From positions 17,733,815-17,797,814 of the forward strand of contig NC_085866.1 of assembly GCF_034702125.1 (NCBI RefSeq): DNA of 64,000 nt. The letters run 5' to 3'. A program made the position numbers and the translations under genes. This stretch comes from Engraulis encrasicolus. Its lineage: Eukaryota > Chordata > Actinopteri > Clupeiformes > Engraulidae. How positions within the stretch are numbered: position 1 is the stretch's first letter; the number at the start of each line of letters is the position of its first letter. Positions 1 through 51,013 of this stretch are shown one piece after another. Below the pieces are notes generated by a model that saw only the letters and a program-made list of their open reading frames with translations, was not told the origin of the DNA and searched no databases.

Positions 1-632
1 GCACTAGTCTGTCGGGAATTCTGTGAGAGTTTTTTGATAGCGACTAGGGCAGGCTACATACTGCCTATCAGTCGGAGGCATCGTTCATGCACCTCGAGAC
101 AGCACGAGAGAGAGGGAGAGAGAGAGAGAGAGAGTGAGCGAGCGAGCGAGCGCACTAGCGCTGTCGTGTCTGTTCGTAGCGATAAGATACCATGCAGAGG
201 GAGAGCGCTCCAAAACGGGGAAATAGACAAAACCCAATTCACCTCAGATTCCACTGTAAACATAGGCTAGGCTATTTGTGTCTAATGATTTTAAAAATCA
301 TAACATTTTTAGCAGGGTTTGTTAAAAAAAATCTATCCATCCATCTATCCATACATCCATCCATCTATCTATCTTCATATTGTAACTCTGTGCTTGTGCC
401 GTGTGCGTAGCCTTATTGCAGAAAAGGCTGGTATGTTGATCTTACTAGTCAAACACATAGCCTACTGACCAAAAGGCTACTAATTTGGTATTTTCTACCA
501 GCCAAACTGCTTGTAGCCAAGATGTGTTAGTTAGGTAGCCTACTGTCATGTCTTTTATAAGGAGCACATTTGGAAGACTAGCCTATAGCACATAAAAGGC
601 TCCAGGTCTTTTAAAATATAGCAGTAATAATA

Positions 633-669
<37 letters not shown>

Positions 670-1136
670 TATTGTTGCTATTATTATTGCTATTGTTATT
701 ATTATTATTTTTATTATTATTTAAAGCTGAGGTGCGTGTGTGTATGGGGTGGTGAAAACATTTGGGTGCACCTAAATTTTGTGCTGGTGCACCTACAAAA
801 TTTTTTTAGGCGCACCAGTGCAACCAGTGCAAAAAGTTAGTCTGGAGCCCTGGACTACCATAGCGAAAATGGAAACCAAAGTAACCATTTCAATGTTACA
901 TACAATCACTGTTTTCTCTTTCATGACAACTGTATAACTACATAGCAAGCAGCAACTGGTCTGCTGTGCCTTCAAGTAGGGATGAGCTCTCTAGCTCTCC
1001 AACTACTACACATGGTGGCCAAGAGAACATTCATTCCCCCTGAATTAAATCATCAAGTCTTCTACTGACTAACAGATGATTCATAAAATGTTGCCCAGCA
1101 TTTCTTTAAAATAAATTGTTATAAGAAAAGGCTTAC
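1..1136. other. Left edge, no coding exon seen (intron of the CH gene)
   Basis: This stretch should be intron of the CH gene. It contains a short GA tract (110-134), an ATCC-type tract (about 332-375) and an ATT-rich microsatellite (about 624-719). I see no exon that continues the CH reading frame. Confidence 0.5.
624..719. repeat. (ATT)n microsatellite, imperfect
   Basis: A long run of ATT/TTA units with a few interruptions. Confidence 0.9.
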
Positions 1137-1296
1137 CATCTAAATCCATCTGGTTATCGCTTGGGTTCTGAGTAGGCAACGGTAAATTACTACATGTCTG
1201 TCCATCCAACTTCTGGTTGAAGAAGTCCTTGAACCACAGCAGAAGATGGAAGGCATCTTTGGATTGACCTTGAATCAAAGTCTCCACTGGGATTGT
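1137..1296 (-). CDS. CH gene, third coding exon (last visible)
   Basis: The acceptor TTTACAG ends at 1297 and the donor GTAAGC starts at 1136. The exon encodes TIPVETLIQGQSKDAF and LLLWFKDFFNQKLDG, the C-terminal helix of the CH domain, then a polar linker ending MDLDG. No continuation exon was found in bases 1-1130. Confidence 0.82.
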
Positions 1297-3274
1297 CTGT
1301 AAATAAGGAGACGCCACAATAAATCACGCTGTATGATCAAAGAGACGCTGTTGAAGTTCTTTAGCGTGAATAACAGAAAACCAGCCCAACAATAAAACAC
1401 AGCCATGCTTTATGCCTGAGTCAGAATTACATATCAGTAGATTTAAAACAAGATACAAACCCTTTATAAACCCTTCATAACAACCACTGCATGGTAATGT
1501 AATTACATGCCCATTACATAAACTCTTACAAATGTTAGAAATGGTTAGACTGTCTGCTACACATTGAAATTTCAGGCATACTTTTAGACATACTGTCATA
1601 ATCTTGAAATTATCGTCAATAACACAATCATAGTGAGTTAGTTTAAAGAAATTAGTTGTATTGACACTGATTATAAACACAATCTTGTCAATTGCTTATT
1701 TTGAAAAGTCTACAAACTCCAAACACATCGTAAATGTATCAAGTCTTCTGATTCTGAAGTCAGCATTATCTTTTGGATGCATGAAATTGGAGGCTCACAT
1801 GTGCAAATGCTCCCTGCACCCTTGGCAATAGCTCTTCTGCAAACACACAGGCCCCATATCCAAAGCCACTCATCCAATTGCCTGTATGAGCACTCCGTAT
1901 CTGAATTGGTGATTGTAGATCAGTGTTTCCCAACCTTTTTGCCCCGCGTACTCCTTAAGACATTTTGTCATATGACAACTACCCCTCTCACTCATGTTCT
2001 ACATCTGTTCCTCTATACCAATGTGATTATACTATTTGTTATCATTACATTTTTCTGCATACCGCCTGAGGTGTGCTTGCGTACCCCTAGTGGTACACGT
2101 ACCCCTGGTTGGGAAACACTGTTGTAGAGCAGAGTCACAGCCACAGTACTGTTGAGTGTAGAGAAACGCCTGCAAACATTATAACATTTATCACCCACCC
2201 CCTCCCTCCCAGTATCAACAAGCAACGAGTCTTCCAACAGAAACCAATGAGATTTTCAAAACATATTGCTTCTTCCTCTACAAAAAAAGACACCTGCATC
2301 ATACCTTCGCAATCCCATTCTTCCTGAAAGCAACTTGAAGAAGACTGTAGTTGTGGAGAATGTCCAGTTCTTGCTGTGCCTGGAACTTGACCCGCTCCAA
2401 GTTTACAGAGCCAGGAAAGAGAAGGTTTATCAGCTGGCAGAAGGGAGCACCTGTAGATCAGAGGAAATCAGTCATCTGGCCACTTTGCTACTCTCTCTCT
2501 TGGCATAGGGTGACAGATTTTTGTAGTCTGAAACCGGGACACTTCGTGCGTGACTGAAGGACAATATTTGGTGGGCGGGTCTGGGGGTCCTCCCCCAGGA
2601 AAATTCGTACTTTTTAGATGCCATTTCCTGCATTCTAATCAATTTTAGAGGGAGGGATGACAAATCGCAACTGACTCCTTCAGACTTTCTATACAAGTGC
2701 TGGTTGCCATTAATTGTGGCCAGTAAACATGTAATCTTTTCCATATATTTACCCCGATAGACATGGCACAATGTAGTGGGTGGCCAAAACCGGGACATGT
2801 TTGTGTCCCGAGAGGGTTTGCTCGGGACCTGGGACACACAACTCCAAACCGGGACTGTCCCGGTCAAACCGGGACGTCTAGTCACCCTATCTTGGCAACA
2901 CTTTCCCCCCTCACTAACCCCAGCACTACAACCACTCAACAAAACCAGTCAAATGACTTTCCCAAAGAACAACTTCAGCAAATTATTACATTGCAAAAAA
3001 AAAAAAAACATACAACCTGGCCATCGCCCTGGAGGAGTGTTTCTAGTCAGTCAAAATGATTCATTTAGCAATGAAACATTTAGAGAAGACATTCAGACAC
3101 TATTCATACTAATAATTATTACTTTGCCATCAACCGGAAGTCATCCAGGAGGTTTTTACCTGAGCATATCTGGTCCACCTTGGTGAAGCCTGACGTCAGT
3201 AATTGATTAATCCAGTGAAGCAACTCATTTTCAGTGAGCTGCTCACTTGGCGCTAGTTCCACTTCCACAACCAT
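1137..3274 (-). CDS. EB1-type calponin-homology (CH) domain protein, 5' part only; possibly a CH-containing Dnmt3b-like paralogue
   Basis: Three exons (3282-3160, 2450-2305, 1296-1137) join in phase to 140 codons from ATG 3274-3272, which has an A at -3 and G at +4. The peptide is an EB1-like CH domain: the LLHWINQLL, ICSGAPFCQ and NLLFPGSV blocks, then VKFQAQ and IPVETLIQG, ending in WFKDFFNQKLDG. In EB1 proteins this domain binds microtubule ends. The sequence is far from Mapre1, which is nearly invariant in vertebrates, and the residues after KLDG do not resemble the EB1 linker. Fish Dnmt3b paralogues are known to carry an N-terminal CH domain, and this gene lies downstream of dnmt3b in the same orientation. 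I therefore infer the start of a tandem dnmt3b-type gene. A diverged Mapre-like gene is the alternative. The gene continues beyond the left edge. The exons and the CH fold are secure; gene identity is not. Confidence 0.8.
1921..2121. mobile_element. Non-autonomous hAT-like element (201 bp)
   Basis: Terminal inverted repeats are CAGTGTTTCCCAACC at the left end and GGTTGGGAAACACTG at the right end. It is flanked by an 8-bp duplication, TTGTAGAT on the left and TTGTAGAG on the right (one mismatch). It lies in the intron between CH exons 2 and 3. A relative lies at 38930-39047. Confidence 0.85.
2305..2450 (-). CDS. CH gene, second coding exon
   Basis: The acceptor CTACAG ends at 2451 and the donor GTATGA starts at 2304. 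The 146 nt read GAPFCQLINLLFPGSV, then VKFQAQQELDILHNY and LLQAAFRKNGIAK. This matches the EB1 CH core block by block, and phase 1 in, phase 0 out agrees with the flanking exons. Confidence 0.85.
2506..2889. mobile_element. Non-autonomous hAT-like element (384 bp)
   Basis: The ends are TAGGGTGAC and GTCACCCTA, flanked by a perfect 8-bp duplication TCTTGGCA (2498-2505 and 2890-2897). ACCGGGAC words recur inside. The element ends only 55 nt upstream of the second CH coding exon. Confidence 0.85.
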
Positions 3275-3282
3275 CTTCGCCC
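3160..3282 (-). CDS. CH gene, first coding exon
   Basis: The acceptor CTATAG ends at 3283 and the donor GTAAAA starts at 3159. Eight bases of 5' UTR precede the ATG at 3274-3272. The exon encodes 38 residues including the HWINQLL helix and ends in phase 1 within CSG. Confidence 0.82.
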
Positions 3283-4660
3283 CTATAGGAAAGAAAAAAA
3301 CAAGACAACCATGTAATAAATGAAAGACAGCATTAGCTTGCCCCTTGATAGGCACATAACAAGCATAACTCGTTCAGCAATGACAACACAGTCTACAAAA
3401 GCGCAATAGAAAAGCACAGAGCAGATAACTGTCAGAGAAGGGACAACAAACGTGTTCTTTGACTCAACAACCATTTGAACCCATCTGCCTTCTGTAGTAT
3501 GTAGGCTGCACACAGTACTGTTAGACATGCTGACGTCTAATGAGCACAAACATGGCAATTCGATTCTGCATTGTGCGCTTTTAACAGCGCCATGGGTTCT
3601 CCAACGCAAAGGTAAACAGACACACTTGATGTGAATAATCAATCCTACTACCACTTGGCCAACAAGGGACGATTCTGGCAATGTGACCCAATGCAAACAA
3701 TCTAATACCGCTCGCGTGAGAAAAAAAATGTGTATAGAATCTGATCTTACAGTAACTCTCGTGCCCGGTTATAGCCCATGGTTGTTTCTAGCTTTGCCGC
3801 GAAAGAAAAGGGAAGGAAAAATATTGGCCAATCAAGTTATGGCCAACCCCAGAGCCCCGATAAAAAAAACAGTAAAGGAACAAGGAAACAGACGAGCAGC
3901 CATGTTGGACTTTGAATTCTGGGAAAGGGGCATTTAAATCTTGGGGCCCCATCAACACGAGGACAAAGGAGATCCACATCTAGTTTTGGTAAAAGTGTTA
4001 CAACGCCTAATAAGTGTTGTTGATAGATGCAGGCCTAATGATTAGTTTTCTCTCTTTTTTCCCAATTGGTATGGTATGCATCGAGTTGGCTTCAATCCGC
4101 ACAGCTAGTCTATTAAAAAACAATGTTCAGTGTTTAAAATGTCTACAAAGATTTCGTTAAAAATAGAGTTGATATTTGCAAACCAATATACATAAAACAA
4201 ACGAGCACCGAAACTGCGTGGACGTGTGTTAGATGAACAGCTGATCAGTCTGTAACCAGTCCTGTTTAATAAAATAATAGACTATTATTCCAAAGGGGGG
4301 TAGCCTACTAAACTCTTGGAAACCTCAAACTTTGTCGCACTGTCACAGTAGCTAGCAGCTCCACGCATTGAAACATTGCAAATAAAAAGACCTGTCTTCG
4401 ATAGCCTACGTCATATTGAAAACGGCTTACAAATGAGGAAAAAGTAAACATAAGCTAATGCAAGTCAAACGTGCCTGTCTATGTTCTATTATTTTGATGT
4501 AAACAACACGTGTTTCTGAACACAGATTCTAGTAGTCACATGTTGACGTGGGCACTGAGATATTCTGTGTGGGCATCCGTTTCGAGTTTACATAACAAGG
4601 TACCCTAACAACGTTATCAATAACCATCCATATACTGAGGAAATCGATAGAGCAACTTAC

Positions 4661-4760
4661 CACCATCCGAGCCTCGATGGGACTGTTTTTCAATTCGGGT
4701 ACCCACGAACTTTTACGCGTCCTCCCCCTGACCTTTAGAATGGTCGCCTTCCATTGGCTA
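4661..4760 (-). promoter_or_regulatory. Putative promoter and non-coding exon 1 of the CH gene
   Basis: A strong donor (GTG followed by GTAAGT) lies at 4661/4660. It could end a short 5' UTR exon that splices to the acceptor at 3283. A CCAAT box on the minus strand (AGCCAATGG) lies at about 4760-4752. The surrounding sequence is richer in CpG than the rest of the intergenic region. The transcription start is not known. Confidence 0.45.
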
Positions 4761-4799
4761 ATCAAAACGCGAGATCGTAGACAAAGTGTGAAGAATCTG

Positions 4800-6552
4800 A
4801 CTGGCTAGTTTGTAGGATCTGGGTGGGAACGTCGCGCTCAACGTTCGTTTGGTGGGCCTAGCCTTGAAGCCTTTCGTCCGTTAATGAAGAATCGAAACGT
4901 ACTCGTAGTTGCACCAAGTATTCTCTTGGTTCTACACTAGAACCAAGGAAATCATTGAATCGCAACAATGTATCAGTGTGTGAACCGAAAAGTAACCTAG
5001 CTGATGCGGTTAGCTACACTGTATCTCTTCCATCCGATGCCCTGTTCTGGACCGCAGGGAACACGGAGCGTCCAGCGTCAGTAAATTGACTAGATGTTAC
5101 CGACATTAAATAAACTCAATGGAAAGGCAAACGCGTGTTTACATAAAATAACCTGAAATGTAGACTATGGTCTATGTCTCCGTCGGCATATGGTTACACT
5201 TTCCAAAACGATTGAAAGGAAAACGCAGAACGGAAAGGACATTTCTGCGATAGAACAGCGCCAATTTATAATGGCCCGTCTCATTGCCCTTGCTTAGTCT
5301 GATAGGCTAGTCATATTGCCAATAACATTTTAAATAGGACAGCGCTGCTGAAAAAGGGGCGCGCAGGGATGCTGGTTGCGGACACGCATCCTTTCAAAGA
5401 CAATGTTGGATCGCCATGGATTTGATAATTCCATATGCCTTGCCTACGATTGCTGCCTGCTCCGTCAAGGCAAAGAGCGTGTGTTTACTGTAGGCTACGA
5501 CGGAAATGTAGAGACTTTCTCTACACAGGCAGAGCTGATGGCGAACTTTCTTTTTTTAAAAGTAAAAAAAAAACCGCAACATTTTGGAGTGTTAATAAAA
5601 ACTGGTTTCGCGTTTGCAATTTGAGAAGAACTTGGATGTCTTTCTCTCCTTTCACTTTCGCCCGTGCGTTTATGGCAGCCTTCGACAAGGTAGCCTATTC
5701 GTCGATGTTTGGGCTATTTTTGAAAGGGATGGAGACATAGGCCTAGCATTTATTAAACAAAATAGGCCTAGTAGGCCTATGTGAATTTATATTTTTGAAA
5801 ACCGACACAAATTTTGTTTGTGACCAGCCGTGTTCTTGATTATCTTTCTCCCAATTAGCCCTAAACAAGTCAACCACCAGGCTACGCGGTCGTGCGTAAT
5901 GCGTGCGCCGAGATAAATTACACTATGGCCTAGTTCTACTGGCAAGAAGCTAGAGCTCATGGGGCCCGATAGGCAGCAGAGTTGAGTTCCTACTGAATCT
6001 TTGTGTATGTGAAAATCTGAAAAGATAGCCTATGCAGGCCTACCAAAAAAATCAGTGTACCAATCCATGCATGGAGAAGTTTTCGCAGGCTTTTTTTAGA
6101 TGGGCCTACTCTGAATGAAATGGAGGTGGAATCGGAATGAAACATTAATAATATGAACAATGCAAGAATTACATTTTAATTATGAGAACATTTCCCAGTG
6201 AAGGCCATCATCACCACCACCACACAAATTATTGTCCACTTCACATCCAGTCATGGCTGGATCGGCCATAGGGCATACTGGGCATTTGCCTGGTGGACTG
6301 CTGATCATTTTGGCGTGGCCCTCCCCTCTGTATCAGTCCTCATGCTGCTACAACCATCCAGTCTGAGGTGGAATTTTGGCTCTTGTGGTCAAAAGAGCTC
6401 ATTCTAGATGCCTAAAGGTAGATTTGTACTCAGCGTTAGTCCGTGAATACTCAACATGCCCAAATAGCTGTCAGCTGTCACTGTCACGTGACCCAAAATG
6501 GCACCACGTCCATAGTAAGGATAGTAAAGATAGGATGGCTTACCTACATGGT
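4800..6552. other. Intergenic spacer, no gene recognised
   Basis: Mostly unique sequence. Part of it (about 4840-5420) is relatively CpG-rich. TAGGCCTA-like words are frequent between 5740 and 6110. Short open frames here have no recognisable protein features. Confidence 0.5.
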
Positions 6553-6711
6553 GTAGAGTAGAGTATCATTTATTGATCCCAGGGGGAAATGAAGGTGTCA
6601 AGTAGCATACACACATACGTAAATACAAAAAGACATTACCCACGTGACATTACACATATACACATACATTAACCAAATATAGCTCACTCTTACATACATT
6701 TAGCCAAGGCA

Positions 6712-6828
<117 letters not shown>

Positions 6829-7008
6829 TATAAAGTGTCCACTGCGTTGCATGTGCCTTAGCTGAGTGGCACTGGAATCCAAGACAAAGTGTCCAGGAGT
6901 GTCAGACTGTCACACTGTCCATAGCATTCCTTGGAAAAAGATTGGGGTAGCACAAGTCGCCCGCTATGTCTCTCCACACACACACACACTCACACACACC
7001 CACATCCC

Positions 7009-7012
7009 CCCT

Positions 7013-7076
<64 letters not shown>
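7009..7076. repeat. (CA)n microsatellite
   Basis: A nearly pure CA run inside the LINE fragment. Confidence 0.95.
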
Positions 7077-7078
<2 letters not shown>

Positions 7079-7480
7079 TAAACATTGTGTACATTTCAAG
7101 TGAAGAGAATGCGAGGGATAAGAGTCCAGGTAGAAGCACAGAGAGCATGCACATAAAGTGATAAAGTGTGCAGGAGTGGGGTTTGTTTATGCAGTTCAGT
7201 CCCCTTTGACGATCTCTCTCTCTCTCTCTCTCTGTCCTTCTGTGCGATGTTGAATAGCTGGATGGCCCTGGGTACAAAGGACCTCCGTAGCCTGTCTGTC
7301 TTGCATGAGATGGTGCACAGTCTGTAACTGAACAGGCTTCTCTGGTTATCAAAGACTGGGTACAGGGGGTGCTTGTGGTTGTCCAATATAGAGTCCAATC
7401 TGCTCAGAGCTCTCCTCTCCGCTGTGGTAGTGAGAGCCTCCAGTCATCAGCGCATAGTACGGCATGGCTGCAAGGAGAGT

Positions 7481-8765
7481 CACTTTCTTCTTCTACGGAC
7501 AGTACTGTCTGGATGCATGGTAAAGTGCAATGCTACTATCACCAGGGTTGGAGCGTGGAACAGGTCACAGGACACCATTATTTTTTGTCAGCTGTCCTTA
7601 ACCCTCTTCAACTTATGCTGAATGACAGCTACATTTAATTTGGCCACTGAACATTGACAACCGGACATCCTCTTTCAACCAATTTTGCAGCGTTTCCGTC
7701 TCATTTCTTTAATTAATCATGGTGTCACACCTACTGCCCCTGCGCACCGTGTCCTACCCCTGTACTACACCGTGGCCAATGCATTTTCCAGCAAGTGATA
7801 CCTCTTATCCATTCTACACTCTTTGGTCCATAGCAACCCAGTATGTTGCCATATGTCTATAATATAATCTTACGGTCTCTGATGTTCACTTCTGCATCTT
7901 GAGCAGTGTTTGGCACTTTTTGATTCCTATATAATAAATGTGTACAGGTTGCTTGGCTTCCACTGCCCTGTCCAATGTATTCTGCTCAATGTGTAATCAA
8001 ACCCTTCTAACCTCTGGCTATTCAGTGCTTACCTTCAGGGAAGCCAACAGGAGGGTGGACAAAAAGGTCAGCTGTTCCGGGCCCAGGGAGAGAGTGTTGC
8101 CAGAATTGGGTCTTTACTACATTTTAAGTATGGGGTGGGGAGCCCTTTGTGATGACCTTTGCACTTCAGCACTTACCTCTCAAACTTTTTTTTGCCAAAA
8201 AACACAATAATGTGTGTACTATACAGGAGAAGATATATCTGGCACATCTGTCACAGCAAGATCTCTCCCTGTCGTTTTTTTTAACTACACAGTCCCCCCC
8301 CCCCTCTCTGTGTCATGCCATGCCAAAGGAAGGCTACGTCTTAGGTTGGTGAACATATTATTCACTGACATGTTATGGTTAGGAATGGGTTTTGGTCTAG
8401 GCACATTTGACAAATTCACAAGCATGGCCATAGTAGCCTACCATAACCAAGAATAGCGACGCGTGACCACACATGGAGTTGCATGTGCCACATCGTTGAC
8501 CCAGATTGGTTATGATAAGGATGGGTTTAAAAAAAAAACTGCAATGCTTCTTTGTTTAACTTTTATTTTGACAAGTTGCCGTCCTTTCATCTTCCATGTT
8601 CATGAAAGTTTTGGTATGAATGTCTAATTAAACGGTCAGGAATGCTTCATGCAAAGTTTTTAACAGCTGCTATGACACGTCAAATAAAGTGTTGCCTTAT
8701 TCTGCACAGCTCTCTCAGTCTCATCCAGCTGCTATTTCCCCATCGTCCCACACACCAGCCTTTCC
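7481..8765. other. Intergenic spacer, nothing recognised
   Basis: Unique-looking AT-rich sequence. I see no gene, clear repeat ends or RNA gene. Confidence 0.4.
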
Positions 8766-8767
8766 TA

Positions 8768-10245
8768 AATAATAATAATAATAATAATAATGCATTTTAT
8801 TTAAAAGCGCCTTTCAAAAAACTCAAGGACACTGTACAGAGAGAGGCAAAATAAAACAAGACAGATAAACAAAGATGAACAAAAAATAAATATATAGAAA
8901 ATAAATAAAAAATAAAATAAAACAAAATACATCATAAAGAATAGGCTAATTGAAATAGATGAGTTTTAAGTCTTGATTTGAACAGGGGTAAAGACTCAAT
9001 GTTGCGGATGACAGGGGGAAGTGCATTCCACAGCTGAGGAGCAGAGCAACTGAAAGCTCTGTTCCCCATGGTGCTGAGACGGGCAGAAGGGACAGAGAGG
9101 AGAATGGAGGAAGAGGAACGGAGGGGGCGGGAGGGAATAGCAATGTGAATAAGATTAGATAGATAAGGAGGGGCAAGATTGTGGATAGCCTTGAAGGTGT
9201 GGAGAAGTATTTTAAAGTGAATTCTAAATTTGATAGGGAGCCAGTGGAGATGTTGGAGTGCATGGGGTAATATGGTGACAGGAAGGGGTTTTAGTTATGA
9301 TGCGGGCAGCTGAGTTCTGGACCAGTTGGAGCTTGTGGAGAGATTTTTGAGGGAGACCAAAGAGGAGAGAATTACAGTAATCAATGCGAGAGGTGACAAG
9401 ACTGTGTATAAGGATGGAGGTAGAATGGGAGGTGAGAGAGGGGCGGAGACGGTTAATGTTGCGTAGGTGGAAATAAGCAGACCGTGTGATGTTGTTAATG
9501 TGGGAGAGGAAGGATAGAGAGCCATCAAGCATGACACCCAAACTCTTAACTTGAGGGGAGGGGGAGACAGGAGAGCTATCAATTGAGAAGGCGAAACTAT
9601 TTGCTTTGGATAAGGTGGATTTGGTGCCTATAAGTAGGACTTCAGTTTTGTTCGAATTCAGTTTCAAAAAATTTGAGGTGAACCAGGATTTGATTTCAGA
9701 AAGACAGGTGGTGAGGGAGGGGGGAGGGAGAGTGTCAGAGGGTTTGCCAGATAAATAGAGCTGGGTGTCATCAGCATAGCAATGGAAATTAATTTTGAAT
9801 TTCTGGAAGATATTACCAAGGGGAAGGAGGTAGGTGATGAAGAGGAGGGGCCCCAGAACAGAACCTTGAGGCACACCAGAGGTGACAGGGGAGGGCTTGG
9901 ATTTAAAAGACTTCATTTGAATAAATTGAGAACGGCCAGAGAGATAAGAATGGAACCAGTCAAGGGGTGTGTTACTTATGCCAATTGAGGAGAGTCTGTG
10001 GAGAAGGATGGAATGCGAGATGGTGTCAAAGGCTGCACTGAGGTCAAGGAGAATGACAATAGAGAGTAGGCCAGAGTCAGCAGCCATGAGCAGGTCATTA
10101 GTGATTTTAACTAGGGCTGTTTCTGTGCTATGTCGGGGGCGAAAACCAGACTGGAAGTGCTCATAGAGGGAGTTAAGAGTTAGATGGGAATGGAGTTGAG
10201 AAGCTACAATTTTTTCTAGAATTTTGGAGATGAACGGAAGGTTGG
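8768..10245 (-). mobile_element. L2-like LINE, 5'-truncated reverse transcriptase with 3' tail
   Basis: Minus-strand translation from about 10240 shows reverse transcriptase blocks in order: [14 protein letters not shown], then [48 protein letters not shown] and the YADDTQLYL catalytic box (near 9780), then EVLLIGTK and [13 protein letters not shown] frameshift near 9265 breaks the frame. The C-terminal part ([16 protein letters not shown], then FKSRLKTHLFQ) continues in another frame to about 8945. The 3' end has an ATT-type tail (8768-8790 on the plus strand). The 5' end is missing, as expected from aborted target-primed reverse transcription. It is a dead copy lying between the CH gene and dnmt3b. 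Confidence 0.85.
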
Positions 10246-10544
10246 AGATTGCTCCCTCTTTCTCTCTCCATTTCAGTTTTTTCTGCCTTCTGTTTCTTCC
10301 CCTCTCTTCCTTCCACTTTCTTGGTCCACAACTTCCCTCTCACCCCATGGTGCGATGCCAGACCAATAATATTTTGTGCTGCGTAGCTTACACATAATAC
10401 ACAGAGTGCACATAATGACCATTACAAGATAAACATAAGCACACCACCACCACCACAGGTCAAACATCCAGCACTGCCATGACCAAGAAGCAAAGACACA
10501 AGCAAGAACAGTAAAAACATGAATGGGCATTCATTTTATTGTTC

Positions 10545-10690
10545 AAAACAGTCGTCTGGGCACTGGACTGCTACGCCGGCGACCTGGGTTCGATTCCTGA
10601 CTCGGGTCATTTCCTTCCCCATCTCTCTCTCCTACTCATTCCCTGTCCCACTCTTTGTTGTCCTGTCAGAATAAAGTTGACATAAAAAAC
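10545..10690 (+). mobile_element. tRNA-derived SINE fragment
   Basis: The sequence contains a B-box-like GGGTTCGATTCC, preceded by a degenerate tRNA-like arm, and then a pyrimidine-rich body ending AATAAAG. The A-box end is degenerate or lost. Confidence 0.55.
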
Positions 10691-11400
10691 ATAACTACAC
10701 TACAGTAGCCTACATACAAATACATACATACTGTACGTTGCAGGTGTTCAGGTGCAGCTGGTTGGTCCAGCACCATCCCAGAAAGTCCTCCACCAGACCC
10801 CTGTACCCTGTAGTAATTTGTGATCCAGGTTACCGGGCCAGGCTCCACACCCATCCTCAGCCGTTTATTTCTCAGCAGCGGGAGTTGAATGGTTCTCATG
10901 ATTCTCACAGCACAACCACCCTTGTCCAAGTGAGAGTCAGGGCTTGACAATTCACTTTTTTGCTCCCCAGCCACTATGGCTAATAGTTTTCTGTAATGAC
11001 CACTAGTTACTCAGCTTTTCAACTAGTCAGTTTTGTCATCATTTAGTTATTTTGTATTATCATGATGTGGTAAGCCTATGTCTAGGGGCAAGATGAACCT
11101 CTAATATACAGTTGCTGTAAGTTGTTTCCAGTAGCATAAGTGAGGGGGAGCGATGGATCATTTGTCCATCCTTCAAACTACTGTAAATGGGACAGTGAAA
11201 TGAAAACAGCTGGCTCAAGGTGTACTTCATCATGTATACAGCAGAGGGCTCTGAAGCGTAGTTGAAGTGGTTACAACATACATAGTGGAAAATAAAAGCC
11301 CCGCTCCAGCCACTTTTAATAACCTTTAAGCTTTAATGATCATTTAAATCCAATGTATTAAGAGTATGTATTTTCCTTTATTGGACATCAAAATAAGAAC
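10691..11400. other. Intergenic sequence downstream of dnmt3b
   Basis: Nothing recognised here. Possible poly(A) signals for the minus-strand dnmt3b transcript lie at its right boundary (AATAAA at 11382-11377). Confidence 0.35.
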
Positions 11401-11420
11401 ACAACAAAAAGGTGTGGAAG

Positions 11421-49866
<38,446 letters not shown>

Positions 49867-50894
49867 TACTTGGAAGCTGTGCTTTCTGTCTTCCTTTGCT
49901 GGTTGGAGAATCTGTAAGGAATATAAGTGCATAGTAAAAAAGAGGCTCTACTATAACAGAGAAAACAGTTATATTCCAAATGTTGTGAACTACTCTGTCC
50001 ATGGGGGAATTGCTTGCTCTCCTAATCTTAAATTGGGTGAGCATTCCCTATGCTGCTGCTGTCCCCTGAATCTCTGCTTTTCTTGGTGCTCATGGAAACC
50101 AGGGGACTCCTCTGAACAGAGCCATACCGCAAAATCGAATTCATAACAACTCCATAAAGCAATTGCATTCAAAATTTCTTGATGTGTATTTCTTGACTGT
50201 AATGGGCCTGACAGAAATGAACATAGTGTAAACCAGTGTGGGCTAAAGAGAGGGTCTTGGGTGGGCAGCGGAGCTATGCTTAAAGATTAATACATTTATA
50301 AACATTTATTCAGTCACAGAATGCTTAAATATGCATCATTGTATCATTCATTTCACTTATGATCCAAAATGAAAGTACGACCCTGAATATTTGAAGTATA
50401 CACTATATTTGGGTTTACACTGAACTGAAACCCAGCTGGGCACAAGAATACCCAAAAACATGTCAGATTTGAGTATTTAAAAAGACAATGCCAAGTCGAC
50501 ATAATAGTAATTTATTCAAAACCACATAGTATATGCATAAATTATCTGCACAAATGTGAGGACATGTTCCCCAATGCACGCTATGAATTGCCCAAAACTG
50601 GACTCTGCTGAGGTCTAAAGGTCAACAGACCTATGCCATGTGCCAATACTCCAATATGGGAATCTGTGTCCCATCTTTTAGAAGGCGGGCCCTTAGCGGG
50701 TCAGGAAATGAGCGAAAACATCTTTGCCACCAATAAATACATTCAAAACTATTTTCTGTTCATCTTCAAGAATGGTTGTTCTCAAGAAGCAAGCAAAGAC
50801 TCTTCTCTTTCATGACTATTTACTGCACTGATACCTGAGCTGGCCCAGACCAGGGAAAGACTCTAAGCTAAGGCATGGGTGTATGTGGCATATC

Positions 50895-50898
<4 letters not shown>

Positions 50899-50962
<64 letters not shown>
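50899..50962. repeat. (GT)n microsatellite
   Basis: About 32 GT units in dnmt3b intron 1. Confidence 0.95.
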
Positions 50963-50966
<4 letters not shown>

Positions 50967-51013
50967 CTACTTTACCCTGCACTTAAAATCACAAACATAA
51001 AATCATTAAAAAA

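Noticed and set aside
1324..1680. 118-codon minus-strand frame in the CH gene intron
   Set aside because: Low-quality composition, no family features; it lies between CH exons with good splice sites.
1137..3282. Calling the left gene mapre1
   Set aside because: The CH fold and synteny fit, but the sequence is too diverged for a vertebrate Mapre1 and the linker differs. The EBH domain is not in the window, so no symbol is given.
9782..10166. Plus-strand frames across the LINE
   Set aside because: They are antisense shadows of the reverse transcriptase on the minus strand.
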